A DNA stretch of 64,000 bases, from the NCBI RefSeq assembly GCF_000764305.2, contig NW_025938122.1, positions 20,630 through 84,629 on the forward strand, read 5' to 3'. The DNA comes from Hyalella azteca. Taxonomy: Eukaryota; Arthropoda; Malacostraca; Amphipoda; Hyalellidae. Both the position numbers and the translations under genes were made by a program. The notes beneath the pieces are model-generated. The model searched no databases, was not told where the DNA came from, and saw nothing but the letters and a program-made list of their open reading frames with translations. Below are positions 59,416 to 64,000 of the stretch, in pieces. Every line of letters begins with the position of its first letter. The stretch's first letter is position 1.

Positions 59416-61520
59416 TTACTATACAGTTCAAAGGCGTTGACCACGCGTCCGATGCTGGCTTAAATCCTTCCAATTATACAGACATCAAAATCGTTCTACT
59501 CAAATATAGAGCAACTGGTTCTCTTGATGTTAGGCAAATCGATTTCTAGAGTATGAAATGCAATTTATTGACATCAACGAGAACTTATTTTGCCATAGCA
59601 TGCGTATTCAAACTATCTTTTTATTATATGGTTGTTGCAGTTGGTGTAGAAATTATTTCACCTATATAGTATAAACTTAACCCGTGGAGAATGACAAAGA
59701 GAATTGGGTCATTTCATTTTCCAGTATATGGTAGAGTAATTACCCAAATTTTTCTTGTTGGAGAATTTAGTATAGGGATTCAAATGACTCCGATTTTGAC
59801 TCAATTCGATTACTGTAATCAATGATTCTCTGCTATTCATTCTTTAACAATTGAGAACATTGAAATGTAACTGTAAATGAACATGAATTGTGCACTCTCC
59901 GCTAGATGTTGCGCCTTTTTCTGTGTTCAGTTCTAGGAACTCGATGATCGCATGAAGATTATCATAGTTAGCCAGCTGATTATTATGAGCTCAATTTCAA
60001 TTGAATGCCTCGTGTTCCGCGAGATGGTAACTTTTAACACCACAGCGAAGTACATTTTTTCCCTAGGGGAGAACCAACGCTGCAATAAGTGAATGATGTG
60101 CGCTAATTTCAAGTATCTTATCGTCAATTCGAGTTCTATCTTAGAATGATGCGCTTTCGTGTCACATTTACCTCCATATATATGACTACTTCAAACAAGA
60201 CATTCAAAGATGTTTACTGTTTATCATACGTCAATTGAAATATATGCGCATGCCTGTCAGTTGTCATGAAAAATAATTTTATTACTAGTAACTATTATGA
60301 TGCAGCTCGAAAAAAAGAATTGGTCACATAAAATATCGATCCAGCACTTGGAGTAAAAAACTTCTAATAAATTAAACTTCATTTTCATTTTTTTCAGTTT
60401 TATTGAAATGTACAATTCTGAAACGCACAAAAATGTGTCCAACCTCTGCTTGGTCTCTCATGACTTTGAGAAATTTACACGACTTGCTATATACTCTCTT
60501 CACCAAGTCTTGGCTGTAGGTACATCAGACTAACATTCATCTATCCTAGAAATTCTTTCAGTCATGAAATAATTTTCAGATTGCCTGATCCCGGCTACTA
60601 AAAACCATACAAATTGGCTTTCCAGCTGACCATCGGCTGACTGAAAACAGCTGCTATCTATGCGTCCAACACCGATAAATCTTGTAAGCTCCTATCCTAA
60701 TTAGATCTCTCCGCTCCAAGCTGCGATTTCTCGCGAAAAAACTTAGATTTTTGTACCAATGCTTCAAAGGAATAATGACCTTGCTGGACGGATTTTACGA
60801 GACAACTTGTATATTATAAAGGGTATTTAATTGTTCCCAGCTCTAGAGGGTTAAAATCCATTCAAATTTTACGGTTTACTCCATAACTAGGCATCTTCTC
60901 TCAGATGGAAGACGTGCTAACACACATTATATTGGCTTGATTATTAGTGAATTTATTTATCCATTTCTAGCATCTTCCATTTAGGTATTCCATATAGAAA
61001 TTTCTGTAGACGTAAATAGATAATTCTATACACTTAAGATCTAAACATTCCTATTTAATCTGTATTTAGATAGACAATTTAAAATTCAAAAAGTGATCTC
61101 TTGCTATTCCAAGTTTATGGATATGATCCCGCCTGTTAATATGTTTCACTCAAAAAGTTTGAAAAACGCTCCTGCTTCTGGTTCTGGGACGACTGTAAAT
61201 GGCTATAGGTAGCCGAATAAAATCTCGAAGACCTTTGCTCTATTTCCTTTTCATTAGGTGCAAGGAAGAAGCGTTGTGGCATATATTTGTTAAGCCAGTT
61301 GCAATTCTCAGCTTTCAATTCGGATGAACGGACTCCATGAAATAAACCTTAAGGAAATCGCTCCAATTCTTCTTCTTTACAAATATTTTTCTCTCTGAAT
61401 GCGCATGTGTACAGGGAAAATAAACCGTAAAATTGCGACTACGCTAAGCTCAATTAAAACCAGATAATGCAAACAGTTGAAACATAGGCACAAGATCCTG
61501 TGTCTAACGGTGAGAGAAAA

Positions 61521-61680
61521 AATGTAACTCGGTACTCACTGCAGTGAGTGACAGAGAGCGCCTTTTCTCGGCGACGAAAACGTGAAGTCACGGACAGATG
61601 GACGGACAGACGGACGGACATGACGAGCACAATTGTTCCCAGCTCTAGATTTTCCCATAAATGAGAAAAAGCGCTAAAAA
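61521..61680 (+). mobile_element. GACA-cored foldback element, copy 3
   Basis: Same order as copy 1 with a short GACA/GACG tract (61591-61623). The segment after GAGCACAATT is altered: it carries GTTCCCAGCTCTAGA, a string also found 800 bases upstream at 60829-60847, before CCATAAATGAGAAAAAGCGC. Confidence 0.7.
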
Positions 61681-63110
61681 CAGTCTAATCTTTCACTACC
61701 GTGATAATGAACCTTGAAATAAGTACATAATTCAGTATGGTAAGGACCCGTATTGGAGGTAATTTATTATTTGGAGAACTACAAATCTCAGAGATTTAAT
61801 CGAATAACAAGATTCACTATTAGGCGATGACTAATATAAAGTACCAATCCTGAGGAATTCTGGATTGCGCACAGAATGATTTAAACGATCAACCAAATTG
61901 TATTCAGGTGAACAGTGTTGCCAAGAAACAAATTGTGAATAGATTTCGTTATATTACTCAATAAGTAAACTAGTTTTTCACGATTGCAAAGTAAAAAGTA
62001 TTCGGACTCTAAATCGTTCACTTTACTTCCGAATATTTACTATAGTTTCAGTCCATTAAATTTGGCAAAAAGACCCGTTATTCGCCTCTATATTCAGAAC
62101 TTATAGTTCCAGTATCTAGATAATTTTCAGCGTTCGAATAAAATGAATTGGAATGTTAGAGTAGGTGTATTTAATTCGGACATTTTCGTTAGAACCATTC
62201 TGGATATCATTTTGAATTCAGTTGTTTACACCGTTCTGAATATACCGTTTTGAATACACTTGTTTAGAAAGTTCTGAATATACTGTTTTGAATACAGTTG
62301 TTTACACCGTTCTGAATAAAGTTTTGAATGCAGCTGTTAACAACTGTATTCAACTAGCTGATTTCATGAAGCTTTTTCAATGATTTTTCATTTTATAACA
62401 AATTGTTCAATTCGGTAAGTTTGTCATATAAATTAAGTGCACAGGGCTACACAAAAAATCCCATCAAATATTTGCACTAGTATATATGAACTGTGTTCAC
62501 AGACCAGAACTAATCATTAAACTACATTACAGACACGTAATAACGTATTTCCTAATCAGGTTTAGTTGGCTTCTTGCCAGCAGCTCACTAATGAGACCAA
62601 AGAGCTCGAAGAAAATGAGGTTAGTCAGAAAATTAGGAAGCTTTTTCTGCCGAGGGAGAATAAGTTTTCTTTCGTTAAACTTGGCATTTGGATGCAAATG
62701 AGGGAACACCTGACGTTATTTTCTTTATGACTTGCTCAATTCACTTCCGCTTAAGCTTTGGAAGATTTCCGAGCCGTTCTCGAATTGTTCTTAAAAAGGA
62801 ACTATCAAGCCTTTTCCTGAGTTGAAGCTGATTGTTAAAACATTGAATTTGGCCGATTAATTAAATTAATATGAATTTCTAAGCTTCTTTTATTTGATTT
62901 CGTGAAGTTTGTGAATATATTCGTTCTATCCACTTTGATTGAACATTACCATAATGTTTAACTTGAACGAATGATATAATAAATGAATGAATGAAATGAA
63001 ATAGCAATGCAAGACTGGGCGACCTTGCATGTTTCATTTGTTCGTCAACATGCATGCGCTGCAGCGCTCGCTGTGTTCAGCCTCTTTAGGCATGACTTAT
63101 AAAGGTTAAA
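61681..63110. other. Unique AT-rich DNA with a short repeat
   Basis: At 62215-62345 a motif near TTCTGAATATACTGTTTTGA then ATACAGTTGTTTACACCG is repeated about three times at roughly 38-57 base spacing, ending in the palindrome CAGCTGTTAACAACTG. Two overlapping 60-71 codon frames at 62486-62709 lie on opposite strands. No gene was recognised. Confidence 0.45.
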
Positions 63111-63306
63111 AAATGTAACTCAGTACTCAGTGCAGTCGACGGAAACGTGAAGTCACGGACGGACAGACAGACATACAGACGGACAAACCGACAGACAGAC
63201 AGACGGACAGACAGAGAGACAGACGGACGGACAGACAGACGGACAGACAGACGGACAGACAGACGGACAGACAGACGGACAGACGGGCGGACATGGCGAG
63301 AGAAAT
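63111..63306 (+). mobile_element. GACA-cored foldback element, copy 4, truncated
   Basis: It keeps the outer CTCAGTACTCAGTGCAG and the AACGTGAAGTCACGGACGGA stretch, with the longest GACA/GACG tract (63156-63293). It has lost the left GCGCATTTTCTC arm and everything after GACATGGCGAG, so the foldback is gone. Confidence 0.7.
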
Positions 63307-63688
63307 CGAAAATATAGGGTTTTTGTAATTCGTGGTTTTCAACCACTGAGACTGTTTTCTTTCTCAGATTATTAATTTGAACTTGAGTAGATTAATTTTA
63401 AGTTTTCCATTTTGTAACGGAGGGCAGAATCTTGTACTGGTTTCACTCCTAGAAATTTCTTCAGACCCATAAAAAGTTACTCAACTCTTTACTTTTTTCA
63501 TCATTTCCTTCTGAAAACCATAATAATTCACCTACCGGCTCATTTTGCATGCTAAGAAACTCGAATGCCTATTTTATATACTAATCTTGAATGAAAAAGG
63601 AATGAGTATGTAAGAACCTAATCCAAACCGCTTTTCTTAGCTTCGGAAGATTGGCCAATAAATTTCATGTTCGTTTAATTTTAATATA

Positions 63689-63808
63689 ACATGTGACATT
63701 AGTAAACTAAACCAATGTCACATAATTATAATTACTAAATATGTGACATTATAATTGTGACATTATATGACATGTGACATTATAATTACTAAAACTAATG
63801 TCACATGT
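63689..63808. repeat. Nested inverted repeats of TGTGACATT
   Basis: Outer arms ACATGTGACATTAGT (63689-63703) and ACTAATGTCACATGT (63794-63808) match perfectly over 15 bases. Inside are further direct and inverted copies of ATGTGACATTATAATT. The block can fold as a long cruciform or stem. No coding content. Confidence 0.8.
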
Positions 63809-64000
63809 CAACAATTCGATTTAACTGAACATGCAAAACAGAGTGGGAGAGTAAACGTATGATAATATTCGCCCTAGAAATCAATTTCTTCACGTTTCTT
63901 TATCTTTTGAACGATAAATTACCGTCCGCAAAATTACAAGCGACGAATGTTTTCTCCAGATTCAATACCAGACAACTTTTTCCGGACAAGAAAACGTCCG

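Larger units (their letters stand above)
57313..61520. other. Unique AT-rich DNA, no gene seen
   Basis: It includes very AT-rich sequence at 57830-57900, the tandem duplication at 58683-58862 and a lone N at 59415. Open frames are short and unconvincing on both strands. Confidence 0.45.

Overview
This is AT-rich, repeat-laden eukaryotic nuclear DNA, almost certainly from an animal and by inference an arthropod. The reasons are the lack of long open frames across 64 kb, short exon-like islands with GT/AG borders and AATAAA signals, a piggyBac fragment with the canonical TTAA-CCCTAGAAAG end, and several miniature inverted-repeat elements. There is no prokaryotic gene organisation. I recognise one protein family with confidence, the piggyBac transposase. 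Another island weakly resembles the dipeptidyl-peptidase IV family.

The left 38 kb is a nested set of old duplications, with about nine of ten bases matching by eye. Unit I (about 1-15810) recurs as unit II (about 20815-35400). The inner part of unit I (3180-8238) also recurs at 15812-20228, directly after unit I. A short third copy of the right end (34999-36175) recurs at 36931-38125, separated from its source by the piggyBac fragment. Many segments therefore occur two or three times, which lets local conservation be read directly from the window. The islands that stand out are 228-407, 12263-12326 (exon-like, with a start codon), 15673-15804, 3274-3351 with its copies (a terminal-exon-like reading frame followed by AATAAA), and a hairpin-bearing block at 6005-6190.

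Within the duplications there are indels and mobile pieces: a 212-bp MITE (1398-1609), a foldback MITE of about 144 bp copied three times, a roughly 600-bp element with 29-bp repeats at one end found at two non-equivalent places, and VNTRs of 23, 33 and 44 bp. One of these VNTRs joins two exon-like islands into a single open frame of 126 codons at 15673-16053.

The right 26 kb (38126-64000) is mostly single-copy AT-rich DNA with no gene I can support. It holds a 32-bp repeat, a 24-bp minisatellite open in several frames, a pentanucleotide tract, a 53-bp repeat, a C-run block with quadruplex potential, several short strong hairpins, and three of the four copies of a GACA/GACG-cored foldback element.

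The assembly itself is suspect in places. A perfect 38-bp back-to-back pair of Tn5 mosaic ends, the Nextera mate-pair junction adapter, lies at 34296-34333 exactly where unit II loses about 210 bp relative to unit I. A lone N at 21612 sits where unit II skips about 1.3 kb, and another lone N lies at 59415. Copy number and join order in the duplicated part should be treated as provisional.
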